A DNA stretch of 64,000 nucleotides, from assembly GCA_964016985.1 (NCBI GenBank), contig OZ024823.1, forward strand, positions 129,104,112 to 129,168,111, given 5' to 3'. Every line of letters begins with the position of its first letter. Positions within the stretch are counted from its first letter, which is position 1. Made by a program: the position numbers and the translations under genes. The DNA is from Anodontia alba. Lineage: Eukaryota > Mollusca > Bivalvia > Lucinida > Lucinidae. Of the stretch, positions 33,462 to 46,370 are shown one piece after another. The notes under the pieces were generated by a model, which worked only from the letters and a program-made list of their open reading frames with translations, was not told the origin of the DNA and did no database searches.

Positions 33462-34390
33462 CTACTGAAAATGGGTCTACCCTAAAAGGAAAGAATTCAC
33501 TCCCACGGGTAGCAAATATCTTACCTTTTAGAGTAGAATCCTTTTTAGATGGGGGTTGATGAACAGGAAAGCAAACAGAAAGTCACAAAAGTTGTCTCCT
33601 TTGTAAAACATGGCAGAAAATCTACCACGTGTATAGTCTCCGTAATATTAGAGAGAATCACAAATAAAAAAAACAAGGTCAGAATATTCCTTTCATAAGC
33701 AACAGCGAATTGAACTTGATGTCAAAATTTAAATATTTTTTTCTTATTTCTATTCAGAAGGTAGGATTTGACATTTCATTCAAACCTTCATTTATATCAT
33801 CTAGATAATTCATTGAAATGCCAAAACCTAGTTTAAGGGAAAAAGAAGAAAAAACTGATTTTTTTTATCTGCAAATTTTGCTACTAAGGTCAGGTTTAGT
33901 CAGCCTGCCTGAAGAAAAATGTATGTTAGTGCCAGAATCATTTCAGCCTTAACGTTTGAAATCATACCTTTGGACGTGCACATGGTGAAGAATTAGATCA
34001 GCCTGCATGTTCATGCAGTCTGATCAGAAGCTTCACTAGGCACATTTTGGATAGCCAAGGATGCAAAGTTCCTTCAGTGCAGTCTGATCAGAGTCTTAGT
34101 TGGCCACACATCAGAAGGTACGTTTTTCACTTTGTCGCACATTTATACTTACAATGATTTTTTTTTTCTAGAACTTTATTTCTGGTAAAAAAATGTAACA
34201 TTAGTTCCCATTATTTTACTCATTCATGTACTGTTTAGTATTGAAACTATTTGGCAGCTTAAAGACATAAACATTATTTAACTGTATTGAGAAACCTTGC
34301 CTATGCCATAACCTGTCTTTGTTAATTGTGTAAATTGGTATAATTGCTGCCAAACATTGTCTGACCTACACTCACCGATTCATATATCTT
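33462..34390. other. Intergenic: family G and F hairpins, inverted repeats
   Basis: Family G at 33462-33552 (ctgaaaatgggtctacccta). Family F at about 33720-33890. Paired agatcagcctgcatg / catgcagtctgatcag at about 33990-34100. No coding evidence. Confidence 0.55.
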
Positions 34391-34601
34391 GGCCCAGTTG
34401 TTCAAAGCATTAGCTTAACAAGCTTGTTAGTGGTCAAAATGTTAAGTGTTCTAGTAAGTACAATATCTAATTCACTGGTATTTTTGTTGAAAAAATGTCA
34501 CATTTTCTCAGCAAAAATATTAGCGTGTATATCATATTTAATGATCAAAGTTTTAACAATACGTTAACTAAGGACATCATTAGTTTCGAAAAACTGGGCC
34601 C
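34391..34601. mobile_element. Family C foldback MITE copy 2 (diverged)
   Basis: ggcccagttgttcaaagca ... ttcgaaaaactgggccc; shortened central hairpin aaaaaatgtcacattttctc. Confidence 0.8.
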
Positions 34602-34804
34602 TGATCAACATTTTCATTTGATAGACATTTGTTAATACATGTATCAGTTCATAAAACAGCCTTTATGGGAGCTTCTCCATGCTTTACACATTATTATTCT
34701 ATGAAACCTTGGAAATGGCAGATGGGGTATAAAATCATCTTAGCAGATACTGTTTATATGGAAGATTGCATTCTGGTCAGCACTACAAATGGTTTTCTCA
34801 TAAT

Positions 34805-35096
34805 AGGAACCAGGCTCCATAGTAGCATGTCTGACTGCAGATCCAGGGGTTTGCAAGTTTGAATCCAAACTCGGCCATATAACTTCATGGGGATTGATCA
34901 TGACATAATTCCTACAATCATTCTTCCATTTCCACTGATTCAAGAAGGGTAGTTATTGGCAACATATCTGCACAAGTACTGGTTAGTCCCTTAGAGGGCT
35001 AAGCCTGCCAAGGAAAAGAGTGAGTAGATAAACTGACCTGCTTGACATGACCTTAACTGTGTGTACTGGGCTGTAAAAATACAACTTAAACAACAA
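34805..35096 (+). mobile_element. SINE family H, older subfamily
   Basis: Diverged head (gtagcatgtctgactgcaga, gtttgaatcca) with conserved body: gggattgatcatgacat, ctgattcaagaagggtag, gctaagcctgcc, gacatgacctta. Confidence 0.7.
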
Positions 35097-35124
35097 ATAG
35101 GAATCTAGTGGAGGTTTTTCCTTA

Positions 35125-35450
35125 AATGCTAAGAATTATGGGTAAACAGTTCAGGGGACATTTTTGATAATTTATTTTCTTATTTTTCCCTGATAGGAGG
35201 GTTTGTGGCATTTCATGAAATATGTTTCTTCAGGACACAATTTTTATGAAATATCAAACCTTGAATTTGGACAAAATAAGGAAAATGTCAAATTTTGTCA
35301 AAGGAGTGCTAAAGTCTGAACATACTTTCAGGGGAGATACTGAAATTCTTTTGCCTATCTCAGGAAAAGGACTTTACTCTAAAAGGAAAGAATTTGCTCT
35401 CTTCGAGCAAATTCTTTCCTTTTAGAGTAGAACCTTTTCAGAAGGGGTTT
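35125..35450. repeat. Family F and family G hairpins
   Basis: 35125-35315: ttcttatttttccctgatag, tgatatttttatgaaatatc-type arms. 35346-35450: perfect hairpin ctctaaaaggaaagaatttg ctct..gagc aaattctttccttttagag. Confidence 0.75.
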
Positions 35451-35626
35451 TTGCATGCAGGAAAGCAAGCATGGCCACAAAAGTTGTCTCCCTTATATAA
35501 AATGGTGGAAAATGTACAAAGTGTATCCAGTCCTCTTACATCAGGAGTATCCAGAAGGTATTTTCTCATTAGCAGTGACCCTGATCAGACCAGGTACTTA
35601 CAGGTTGGTCAAGTTCTTTGCAGATA

Positions 35627-35963
35627 CAATCAGCTCTCTTTATCTCGAATTCCAAGGGACTCTCTGAAATACTTCGAGATATCCATACCCTCGACATATC
35701 AGTTTTGCAGAATTGAGGCAAAAATAAATCAAACAACCATATTTAACAAAAGTATATTTAATTTGACTCCTTAAATTGGAGATACTGTATTTTGAAAATA
35801 TTGTGGAAAAAAGGAGAAATTGCTCCTTAGGAGCAATTTCTCCTTTTTCCACAATATTTTGTTACCTGTTGTTTGATTTTCATGTTTAAGCAGGGACCAG
35901 ATTTTCACTTCAAGATAAGCAGTTATTCGAGATAAGGGAGGTTGAGATAACGAGAGTCAGCTG
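35627..35963. mobile_element. Family E TA-flanked MITE copy 4
   Basis: caatcagctctctttatctcg ... gagataacgagagtcagctg, TA on both sides, central hairpin gagaaattgctccttagg / cctaaggagcaatttctc type. Confidence 0.85.
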
Positions 35964-36194
35964 TATGTATGGGATAAAAGTGTTTCATGCAGACTGAAAA
36001 CTCTAGATTAGCTGGGTTTTTTTTTCAGACAAAAAGAACATATATTGTCTTACTTCACCACAAAAAAAAGCAACAAAAAGACATACATTGTTGGTGCCAT
36101 ACCTATTAGAATTTCATACAGTTTAAATGAGATGTCAAAGCATCTCAACACTGTTTTCAAGAAGTTACTCTAAACTGTCATTTACTGATATTTA

Positions 36195-36910
36195 ACCCTT
36201 ATAATACCATTCATTACCCTGCGACAGTAGCAGATTGCATTTTAAATATACTTTCGGGGGAAAATAAGGCTTAACATTTCATCTGAATGACCTAAGAAGA
36301 AAATTAGGCTTGACATTGCAAGTGAATTTTGTCTAGCATACAATTCACATGAAATGTTGAGCTTTATGTTTTTGGGAAAAAGTAGTGTTTTCTGCTACAA
36401 TTTTAAATGGCATATTAAGGGTTAAATTCAGCAGTCAAAGATTAATGGGGCATGCCAAGTGAAAAAGAGGTCAGCATTTGTGAACATCAAAGTCTCAGAT
36501 TAGCATGAGTTTGCTGTGCCCTAGTGAATTCTACAATGTCATACAGTTCTAGAAGTGTTAACCGAGGACCTGAGAAACTAAAAAGAACAGGTGGAATGTG
36601 AATAAAATGTGCATACTGAATGTGCTGGAAGTACACCGCTTACGTGACTAATATTTAGCATGCTGGGTGAAAATTTTAGCAGATAACATTTTGAAATAGT
36701 TTCTAATTTTTTGGGAAAATAGGCTTTGTAATTTCATGCAAATTGTCTCCAAACATTTTTCTCAGAAAATAGTCTGACATTTCATGCAAATTGTCTCCTC
36801 TGGAGACAATTTGCTTGAAATGTCAAAACCTATTTTCTGAGAAAAATTAGAAAAGTACTGTCCATTTATCATATGCTGAATTTGCCCACAGAGTGATAAA
36901 GGTTAAAACC
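36195..36910. repeat. Families F' and F, adjacent copies
   Basis: 36195-36425: aacccttataataccat ... ggcatattaagggttaa with aaataaggcttaacatttc arms. 36655-36906: agcatgctgggtgaaaattt, hairpin gcaaattgtctcctctggagacaatttgc. Confidence 0.75.
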
Positions 36911-37069
36911 TTCAGTTCTAAATGACTGAAAGAGTGCTGAAAGGGCTGCAAAGCACTAAATTATCATTTTCATCTATGTAAGGATTGAATGGAAAATGAA
37001 TAAATTTGTTAGGCTGATACCTTTGACTTGTTAATCTATGAGTCCAGTTGTAAGTTGAATTGTGTTAAC

Positions 37070-37275
37070 CCTTGTCCTGCTGAACCCGGATATACCCTGT
37101 TTTGCAAACAGTGTAGATCCAGATCAGTTGGCTTCTGAAGAAGCCAACTGATCTGGATCTGCACTGTTTGCCATCAAGTATGCAAATTTATAGCAACAAT
37201 CTGGATCAAGTAACCTGATTGGCTGAAAATTAGAAGTGGGCGTGGCATCTTAATTTATTCAGCGGGACAAGGGTT
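37070..37275 (-). mobile_element. Family B MITE, reverse orientation
   Basis: ttaacccttgtcctgctgaa ... ttcagcgggacaagggttaa with hairpin agatccagatcagttggctt / agccaactgatctggatct; internal order is inverse to 2926-3138. Confidence 0.85.
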
Positions 37276-37329
37276 AAGTGATCTGTACCATATTTTCTGT
37301 ATTGACACATCAGTCCTTGTGCAGAGTGG

Positions 37330-39125
37330 AAGGTGGAGGTGGGATCAGAGATGGAAGGGACTCTTGTCTGGGACATATCTCCTATCTCATGTACTGTTCA
37401 GTTTGGGCTGACCAAATTTGGTATGTTGAAACATCTGTGTACTAAAGACATTTATGACCTTCATTATAGAAAACAAAAACTTGTCTGGTGCATATCTCCC
37501 AAACCTCATGTCTAGGCTCACCAAGTTTGGTGCCTGAATATATCTAATGAAGACTGTCACTTTGACACATATATTGACATCTGGCATACATAAGCAAAAA
37601 CAATATCCATGCTACATCTCTGATACTGTATAGCTAGGCTGACCAGAACTGATGTATTGGTACATCTGGACCCAGTTGTTCAAAACTAACGATGTCGTTA
37701 GTTAACGATTCGTTAAAATTTACATCGAATGATAAGCAAATATGCTGAAATTTTTTGCTGAAAAATGTGAGTAGCTTTTGCACTGCAAAAGCTACTCACA
37801 TTTTTTCAGCAAAAAATATCAGAATATTGTATATTGAATCCGCTAAAACAGTTAACGAAATGACCCTTAACGAGCTCTTTAAGCTAACAACGCTTTGAAC
37901 AACTGAGCCCTGGAAAATTGGTATGATGAATACCAAAAGCAGTTCACCATGACTTAAAGACTGATCTCTAATCTAAAATACAGGAAACACATGCACAAAC
38001 ACATGCACAAACACACACACACAATGTCCAGAGCGTATTTTTTGTAATGTGTGGCCTTCGTAAACCAGAATTGATGTTCAGGTACTTTTGATGAAAATGG
38101 TATGTTGGTAACCAAATGTAGGTCACTGTGACCTATATACATTGATCTCTTACCTACAATACAGAAAAACAAAAACATCCGGAGGAAACCTCTTGTAATA
38201 TATGGCTTGCAGATCGACTGGTTTATGGCTACAGCTAATGAAAATGTTATGTTGGGAACAAACAGGTAGCTGTGATCTACACATTGATCTTGATATACTG
38301 ATCCTTGAACTACATTACAGACAAAAAACTTAACGTATCTCTTGTACAATGTGATCTAGGCTGACCAGACTTTGTGTAAGGGTACATTTAGAGAAGACAG
38401 TCTGCTTCATAGCCGGACTCCATTTAGCAGGTGGTAGCATGTCTGACTGCAGATACAGGGATCTTAAGTTCAAATCCCAGCCCAGCCACATAGCTTTTGT
38501 GGGGATTGGTCATGAAATATTTTTTATGGTCACTCTCCCATTCCGCTGCAGGAAGGTTATCAGTTACTGGCAAAAATATGAGCACAAAATATTGTTTAAC
38601 TACTTAAAGGACTAAGCCTGCCCGGGAAATAGTGTGAATAGGTTAACTTACTGGTTTGACATGACCTTACCTGTGTTGGCTGGGCCATAAAACTCAAAAT
38701 CAAATTAAAAAAGATCTGCTTTATACAAAAGGTCCCTGCAATCTAAATAGTCCTATGCCCTACATTACAAAAAAAAAAAAAAAAAAAAAATGTTCAAGGC
38801 ATATCTCATACTTTATGGCCATGGTTGACAAAATTCATTGTATTGGTACATCAATTGAAGATAGTATTTTTTTATCCTTAAGTAGGCCATTGGGACATAT
38901 TGGCTTCTCATCTATATTAACCCATTTTAGACTCCCCAACACTATATTGGAAGAGTCTAATTTCAATTTTAGGTTTGTCAATCTATTATATTGAGATATT
39001 CCTAGAGAAAAAAATGGCTAAACTATTTGCAAACAGTTGAGACACTGACCAGACGCTGCATTCTGTAACATCTGATCTGGGTCTGCACTGTTTGCCAGTC
39101 ACCCTTTAGGTTAAAATGGGTTAAA
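37330..39125. repeat. Degenerate tandem repeats interrupted by MITE C3, SINE H and family O
   Basis: Loose units of about 150 bp (gtgcatatctcc, taggctgaccaga, attggtacatctg) run 37330-38400 and on to 38900. Inside are family C copy 3 (37669-37910), a (CA)n patch near 38000, an old SINE H (about 38395-38705), poly(A) at 38767-38790 and family O (about 38920-39122). Confidence 0.6.
37669..37910. mobile_element. Family C foldback MITE copy 3
   Basis: ggacccagttgttcaaaact ... cgctttgaacaactgagccc; hairpin gtagcttttgcactgcaaaagctac. Confidence 0.88.
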
Positions 39126-39469
39126 GAGAAAACAAGTTGTGCATATCTCCTGTATTGTATGGCATAGGATAATACGTGGGCAACTAATGAAGATGGTTTA
39201 TCACACTTAAAAGTAGATAACTATGTCCTATATATTGATTTATGACCTATGTTGCAGAGGCTTCTCTGGGGCCTATCTCTTGTACTGTTTGGTTTAGGAT
39301 ATATACATGTACTTCTCTTGACCTTTTTCTTACATGATTTTTATTTTCTTTAAAATAAAAAAAAAGATATCTTACCAAACTTTGAGTTGACAAATTTTGC
39401 TAAAATATAAATTGAGTCTTATTAACATGTATGGATACATTTTCAGGAAAGCAACTGTCAAAATTGTTT

Positions 39470-39635
39470 TATCCCATTCTGAAAAGGGGTCTACTCTAAA
39501 AGGAAAGAATTTGCTCTCCTTTGGGAGTAAATTCTTCCCTTTTAGAGTAGACGGAATGGCCTTGATATGCAAATAGGAAGTCCACAAAAGTAGACAACTT
39601 TTGTGGACTTCTATTTGCATATCAAGGCCTTCTGT
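39470..39635. repeat. Family G hairpin plus second inverted repeat
   Basis: 39476-39552: ctgaaaaggggtctactcta / ccttttagagtagac. 39558-39630: ccttgatatgcaaataggaagtccacaaaag pairs with the following cttttgtggacttctatttgcatatcaagg. Confidence 0.8.
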
Positions 39636-39795
39636 AAAATGGTGGAAAATCTGCCAAGTGTATCAAGTCCCATGAAAGTAAAGAAATGACTGTTTAGTGT
39701 AGGTCAACCTGCACAATAATTGTCATCCATATAGTGTGATTATGGCATTTGCTATTGCCATAGAGAATGAATCATATGCAAAAAGTGCAAAACCT

Positions 39796-40039
39796 GGGCC
39801 CAGTTGTTCCAAGCTAACGACATCATTGGTTAACGATTCGTTAAAATTTACATCGAGTGATATGCAAATATGCTGAAATTTTTTGCTGAAAAAATTTGAG
39901 TAGCTTTTGCAGTGCAAAAGCTACTCACATTTCTTCAGCAAAAAATACCAGAATAATGTATATTGAATCCGCTAAAACGGTTAACGAAATGACCCTTAAC
40001 GAGCTCATTAAGCTAATAATGCTTTGAACAACTGGGCCC
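39796..40039. mobile_element. Family C foldback MITE copy 4
   Basis: gggcccagttgttccaagct ... gctttgaacaactgggccc; hairpin gtagcttttgcagtgcaaaagctac. Confidence 0.9.
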
Positions 40040-40054
40040 TGATCATTATGTGGA

Positions 40055-40681
40055 TGAGCATCTGATCAGGTTCTCCACTGTTTGTTTTTCTCTAGGAATA
40101 TCTAAATCTGTCATACCTAAAACTGAAATAGGACTCTTCCAATATACAGACTAGGGGAGTTTATTCAGTCTAAACTGTGTTATAAGAAAGAATTCAATGC
40201 TAGAGGAAGCAAATTAATATTTCATTTAAAGGTTTTGATAGAGTGTTTACAGTATGTTTTATATATCTTTTATTATGTGATTAAAATAATGATTTCTTCG
40301 AAGTACCATATTTGCCAAAAGTATTCAAACGGAGTGAGCAAATATTGTAGTCCCAGAACAGAACAGATGCTGCAGAATGTGACATCCATTCAGGACCTAC
40401 ATGATTTGGCCTCTCATCCAGCATTTTTTTGGACATTTTAACCCTGAAAGTGCCAAGAAAACCTGCATCTGAAAATGTCTTCTGTTTATGTCGTCTACTG
40501 AATATTCTTGCAAACTTTTCAAACCTATTTTTTGCATACCGGCAAACAGTGTGGACCCAGATCAGACTGCTCCAAAAGGAGCAGTTTGATCTGGGTCCAC
40601 ACTGTTTGCAGAAATGACTTAAAATCACAAGCAGAAGACAAAGCAGACGACAATTGTTGTGATTGGCGCTTTAAGGGTTAA
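40055..40681. mobile_element. Family O remnant and family K MITE copy 1
   Basis: 40055-40182: family O right part. 40438-40681: family K, ttaaccctgaaagtgccaag ... ggcgctttaagggttaa, centre hairpin gtgtggacccagatcagactgctcc / ggagcagtttgatctgggtccacac. Confidence 0.8.
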
Positions 40682-40747
40682 CTGGTAGTGTAATGGGGTT
40701 GTTAAAATTTTAGGACAAGTAAGACAGGTAAAGAGGTAAAGGAGTTA

Positions 40748-41392
40748 ATGTTTAGCTTTCTGGTAAATTTTTCAGCAGATGACATTTTGAAATATTTTCC
40801 CCAGAAAACAGGATTTGACTTTTTGTGCAAATTGTCTCCATGAAAATGTGTCTTATGGGTACTCATTAGAACTGCCTCAATGACCTCACCAAGGCAATTC
40901 TGATGAATACAATGAAAAAAAAAAGCAATAAGATAATGTTGAAAAAAGGACCTTTTCCAAAGCTATGGTTGTGTATGGTAGAACAAATGTGCCATATTAC
41001 ATGTTTTGACAGGTATTTCATTTCTGAATTCACACTTAAAAGATCAGGTTTTGACATTAGACATTTCTTGTATTTTTCAAAACACATTAAAGCATTTGTT
41101 TTATTTGGAACGTATTTTTCATTTTTCCCCTTCTGCTGCTATTAATCTTTACCACTTTCTAGGCTGACTCAGCAGACAACAAATTGGTCATACTTTTTCT
41201 TATTTTTTGCCCCAAAAATAGGCTTTGTACACATGCTTAGTAAACAATTTGCATGAAATACCAAAGCCTATTATCTTGGAGAAAATAAAGGGACAATGTT
41301 AAGAAATGTCAAAGCCTTTTTTTCTTGGAAAAAATAAGTAAAATCTCATCATTTTGTTGTCTGTTGAATATGTCCATAGAGTGGCGAATGTG
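40748..41392. repeat. Family F and A remnants
   Basis: F-left (tggtaaatttttcagcagat, cccagaaaacaggatttgac) at 40748-40845, an A-core remnant at about 40850-40915, and a second F at about 41146-41392. Confidence 0.55.
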
Positions 41393-41970
41393 AACAGGGC
41401 TGGTTTGGAAATGCAAAGTGTTTTGCCCTGAATCCCTGTACCTAATGAGAACCAACAGGTGTATGGATCAAGGGCAACACACTCGCAAGTAACTTGCACC
41501 TTTTAATGCAGCCCTTAGCTTGGCTGGGCTGCATTCAGAAGTGCAAAGTGATAGTAAATGTATTTTGCCCTTGATCCCTGTACTTATTGTGGAGTGCCAA
41601 CAGGAGCAGGGGTCTAGGGCAAAACAATCACGAATAACTTGCACTTATGAATGCAGTCCTGGTTCATGGAAGTTACTGTATTTAAGTCATTATTAACCAT
41701 GCTGCAAGGCATGTAAATAAAGCTAAAATTGACAGAACAATATATACATTTGTCTTCTTTACAATCCATCTGAGAGGCACCCATAGTGCTTATTCCATTT
41801 TAGACTGAATAAAGCCCCACACTAAGTATTGATAGAGTCGAATTTCAATTTTAAGTTTGCAGTGTTTGCCAATACCCTGTTGGGGGTCTCCAGATTAAAA
41901 TGGGTTATATTTTGTAAAGGGAGACAACTTTACCAGACAGGAAGTTGTCTCCCTAGCATTGGAAACCATT
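41393..41970. other. Intergenic, inverted direct-repeat pair and family O remnant
   Basis: Two diverged copies of aagtg...ttttgccct(t)gaatccctgta ... gcaagtaacttgcacc-like sequence at 41400-41510 and 41525-41665. A family O remnant at about 41788-41908. No coding evidence. Confidence 0.5.
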
Positions 41971-41976
41971 CAAATA

Positions 41977-42276
41977 CAGTCAACTCTCGTTATCTTGAAT
42001 TCCATGGGACTCACTGAAATACTTCGAGATATCCGTACCTCAACATATCAGAGTTGAGAGAGTGAGGAAAACAATAAATTGAACAACCACATTTAACAAA
42101 TGAGTATGTAATTTGACTCCTGAAGTTAGAAATATATATATAAAATAGTGTGAAAAAGAGGAGAAATTATTTTGTTACCTGTTGTCATAGTTCCATGTTA
42201 AAACAGGGACCAGATTTTCACTTCGAGATAAGCGGTAATTCGAAATAAGCGAGTTCGAGACAACGAGGTTCGACTG
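41977..42276. mobile_element. Family E TA-flanked MITE copy 5
   Basis: cagtcaactctcgttatctt ... cgagacaacgaggttcgactg, flanked by TA; lacks half of the central hairpin. Confidence 0.82.
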
Positions 42277-42394
42277 TATTTAGGCTAGTCTTCAAGAAAA
42301 GAATTTGCTCCCAGAGGGAACAGGTTTTAAGAGCGGCCTCAAGTGAGAAGGGAGGCAAAATAAATTTCCTCACAAGTACATGTGTATGTCCTTC

Positions 42395-42780
42395 ACCCAT
42401 TGTAGTCTGGAGACCCCTAAAAGGTAATTGGCAAAAAGTGCAGACCCAGATTAGGTGCCGCAGAATGTGGCATCTGATTAGGGTCTCCCTCTTTGCAAAT
42501 AGTTCAATCATTTTTCTCTAGAAATATCTAAATCGCATAGCCTGACATACCTAAAATTGAAATTAGACTCTTCCACTATATAGTGTGGGGGAGTTCATTT
42601 AGTCTACAATGGGTTAAAAAAAGAGGAGGAAGTTTCATTTGGTATGTAAAGCTTTTGATAAGAGGAGTGTCCATTAAAAGGATATATGGATACGTTTCAG
42701 TGGAGAAAACTATGATTTGCATCATTCCTTCTGGAAAGAGGTCTACTCTAAAAGGAAAGAATTTGCTCTCATGAGAGCTA
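42395..42780. repeat. Family O MITE and family G half hairpin
   Basis: 42395-42615: cccattgtagtctggagacc ... tagtctacaatgggtt. 42724-42775: ctactctaaaaggaaagaat. Confidence 0.65.
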
Positions 42781-43039
42781 TAGTGTGCCTGAACTCTGCA
42801 GGAAGTCACAGTGACAAAACAATGACAGACAGTCGATACTATCATGGGTGTCAAACCATACTGGCAAAACTATCAGCTGAACTTTTGAAAGAAATAAAAG
42901 TTCATGGCAGCTGATGTTTAGTGCAGTGTAGCGGCCGTAACAAGTCTCCCTGTACTTCATAATAGTGTAGTTTTTATTTCTTATTTTCCTTGGAATCATT
43001 GAGTCTATTCTGGCATATTGGAAAATCGAGTTCCGCTTA

Positions 43040-43246
43040 ACTCTTCTCTTCCTAAACACGACATGCCCTGTCTTAGCAAACAGTGTAGATCCAGATCAGT
43101 TGGCTTCTGAAGAAGCCAACTGATCTGGATCTACACTGTCATTAAATATGTGAATTTCTATCAAAAAACCAGATCAAGTAATCTGATTGGCTGGAAATTA
43201 GAAGTGGGTGTGGCATCTTAATTTATTCAGCAAGACAAGGGTTAAG
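43040..43246 (-). mobile_element. Family B MITE, reverse orientation, 5' end diverged
   Basis: agatccagatcagttggctt / aagccaactgatctggatct hairpin, then gtaatctgattggctgg, gtgggtgtggcatcttaatt and cagcaagacaagggttaa. Confidence 0.82.
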
Positions 43247-43522
43247 TCAGTGCAAGGGGCATATACAGCCTTGCAAACTACAATGCTGTCATATGACAGA
43301 GTCTCAATGAAACAGAGACTCTGATTTTCGTTTATGTGTTTCTTTATTACAAAGGCAACCTTTCCAGATTTCATTTGACTTCAATGCAACTGGTGTTAAG
43401 TGCCGTTTGGCGGCCATCCAAAAAGTCTCCCCGACTTCACCATAGTGCAGGTTTTTATAAGCTCACCTTAGCCATTCTCAGGATGAGTTATAGTGATCAT
43501 TTTTTGTCCATTCATTTGTCCA

Positions 43523-43765
43523 TTAACCCTTAAAGCGCCAGTCACAACCATTGTCGTCTGCTTTGTCTTCTGCCGGTTGCTTTAAAAGTCATTTCTGCAA
43601 ACAGTGTGGACCCAGATCAGACTGCTCCTTTAGGGAGCAGTCTGATCTGGGTCCACACTGTTTGCCTGTATGCAAAAATAGGTTTGAAAAGTCTGCAAGA
43701 ATATTCAGCAGACGACAATAACAGACATTTTCAGATGCAGATTTTCTTGGCATTTTAAGGATTAA
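43523..43765. mobile_element. Family K MITE copy 2
   Basis: ttaacccttaaagcgccag ... ggcattttaaggattaa, centre hairpin gtggacccagatcagactgc / gcagtctgatctgggtccac. Confidence 0.85.
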
Positions 43766-43769
43766 CACT

Positions 43770-44860
43770 TTCAAACGACAACTCCTCCAAAGCCATTGAC
43801 GTGATTTGTCCCTAAATAGGTAAGAATGTTGCTTGGGTAGAGGGATTTGATGATTGTTTACCCAGTGTATGTATTTTATGACCAGTGGCCATTTTGTTTG
43901 TCTGTCATGGCAACATTAAATTTCCAAAACAAAAAAAAAAAAGGAATTTTTAAACAACTCTTTCAAAACCACTGAATCAGTATGATTCTAATTTGGTAAA
44001 AATGTTGCTTGGTATAGGGCAATTCAAAATAGCTAAAATTATAGTGATCTGCCTCTAAGTTTGGTTGCCATGGCAACAGAAACTTCCATAGATTTATAAT
44101 AGGAAAATGGTGAAATTGCATCTTCTCTATAACAGTAAAGTGATGTGAACCATATTTGGCAGATATGATCATTTGATGATTGTCTACCGAAAGAAAATGT
44201 TTTATGACCAGTGGTCATTTTGTTTGGTTGTCATGGTAGCTTTAAATTTTAAAAAGGAATTTTTAAAAGGCCCTCCTTCAATACCATTGAAGCAGTTTGA
44301 CTCTAATCTGGTACAAATGTCGTTTGAGGTAAAGGGCAATTCAAAATAGCTAAAATTATTGTGGTCTGCCTCTTGGTTTGGTTGTCATGGTACTAGAAAG
44401 CTCCCATAGACTTAATAACAGGGCAAAATGGTTAAACTGCATTTCCTCCATAACCAGTGAAGTGATGTGAATCGTATTTGGCATTTATAAAATTTGATGA
44501 TTGTCTACCCAGTGTATGTATTTTATGAACATTTTGTTTGGTTGCCATGGCAAATTTAAAAAAAAAAAGGAATTTTTAAATGGTCCTCTTTCAAAAGCAC
44601 TGAAGCAGTATGACTAATTTGGTACAAATGTTGCTTAGGTAAGGGCAATTTAAAATAGCTAAAATCATGATGATCTGCCTCTTGGTTTGGTTGCCATGGC
44701 AACCTAAAACTCTCATAGACCTGTAATGGGAAAATATGAAATTGCATTTTCTCCACAAGCAGTGAAATGATATGAACCATATTTGGCAGTTCTGATCATT
44801 TGATGCTTGTCTACCCAGTTTATGTGTTTCATGGCCATTTTGTTTGGCAAGTATGAAAGG
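43770..44860. repeat. Tandem repeat, about three and a half units of ~310 bp
   Basis: tttggttgccatggcaac at about 44061, 44370 and 44684; gatgattgtctacccagtgt, ttttatgaccagtggccatt and ggtaaaaatgttgcttgg recur at the same spacing. Followed by a short triplication of accctgttg near 44887-44952. Confidence 0.8.
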
Positions 44861-45382
44861 TGTAAAGCACCAGTAGGGAAAGACAACCCTGTTGCACACC
44901 AGCTGGGAAGGAAGACCCTGTTGTACACTAGCAGGGAAAGAAGACCCTGTTGACATTGTCTCTTCTTATATGGAGAATCATAGGTGGAGTGGCAACATGC
45001 AATTGAAATACCTCTTCTCCCATCATTTCTTTACTTATTCAATGAAGATGAGAGCTTGGCAAGTTCCTGTGTTCTGAGAAGATAAATGGATTATAAAAAT
45101 GACCCTTGAGAGCAATGAACAAACTCACAAAGACAAAAATAAAACTTAGAATACACAATTGAACTAGCAAGAGCTTTAAGTTACAATCAAAATTTTATTC
45201 TGTGAGGGTTATCTTCCCCTGCCTCTGTGTTGTATACATGTATAAAATTACGATATTGTTAAACAACTTCTCTTCTGAGACCACTTGGCCAACTTCCACC
45301 AAATTTCATGTTGATCTTACTGTTGAAATGATATTGAGAGTTTGTTCAAATGGCCACGCTCCATTGACTGTCATGTCCTTAT

Positions 45383-45386
<4 letters not shown>

Positions 45387-45420
<34 letters not shown>
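45387..45420. repeat. (AAT)n microsatellite
   Basis: About 11 uninterrupted AAT units. Confidence 0.95.
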
Positions 45421-45624
45421 CACATTCTTCTATAAAATGAAGAGCTACTCAAAATGATGAGCGTTTCATTAGTTGCTATGACAGAATTAAAAAAAATGTT
45501 TGGTAAGATTTGCATATATGCAGTGGCTATTTCACTCAGTTGTTCGAGCTGTGGCCCTCTTGTTTTATTTCTTTTTCCCTTGGGATCATTTAGCCCGTGC
45601 AAGTAGCTTGGAAAATTGAGTTAC

Positions 45625-45903
45625 CATTACGAAAACACGTCCATTCAAATATATTGAAAATTTTACTACCAAAATAATGAAAATTTTCAGATAAAAATCC
45701 TGATATTTTTCATATTTTTGCTCAAAAAATAGATTGTGGGTACTCGTTAGAACCACCTCGGCGAGGCGGTTCTAACGAGTACCCACAATCTATGTTTTTG
45801 AGCAGATATAAGAAAAATAATGTATACCCTTGTAAACCCCAGTTTTACTATATAAAAGTGGGGTTTAAGGGGGTCAAAATTATATAGGCATGTTTTCGTG
45901 ATG
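45625..45903. mobile_element. Family J foldback MITE copy 1
   Basis: Ends cattacgaaaacacgtcc / ggcatgttttcgtgatg; core gattgtgggtactcgttaga with perfect cctcggcgagg loop; subterminal hairpin aaaccccagttttactatataaaagtggggttt. Confidence 0.9.
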
Positions 45904-46049
45904 CGTTATTAGGGGGCGTAGCAGCCATGCAAACTACAATGCTGTCATGTGAAGAGTGAATAAAACCCGAAACCCCGATGTAAGTTTTTTTTTGTTTTTT
46001 TTTTTTTATGTTTTCTTTGTTTCCAGTGGTGGCTTTCATAGAATTTGTT

Positions 46050-46370
46050 ATCCCTTGTCATGCTGAACCCGGATATATACCCTATGCAAACAGTGCAGAT
46101 CCAGTTCAGTTGGCTTCTGAAGTTTGGCTTTGTTTGATCCGGATTGTTACTAAAAAGTTACATACTTAATGGCAAACAGTGCAGATCCAGTTCAGTTGGC
46201 TTCTGAAGTTTGGCTTTGTTTGATCCGGATTGTTACTAAAAAGTTACATACTTAATGGCAAACAGTGCAGATCCAGATCAGTTGGCTTCTCCGGATCAAA
46301 CAATCTGATTGGCTAAAAATTAGAAAAGAGTGTAGCATCTTAAATCATTTAGCATGACAATGGTTAGTAT
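46050..46370 (-). mobile_element. Family B MITE, reverse, with internal duplication
   Basis: A 72-bp-class block (gcagatccagttcagttggc ... tacatacttaatggcaaaca) is present twice in tandem before the right end, which carries aacaatctgattggct and agcatgacaatggtta. Confidence 0.75.

Noticed and set aside
37954..38349. 131-codon minus-strand open frame
   Set aside because: Lies in degenerate tandem repeats with a CA tract; no domain or splice context.
40281..40628. 115-codon minus-strand open frame
   Set aside because: Crosses the family K hairpin; both strands of the hairpin read open, typical of inverted repeats.
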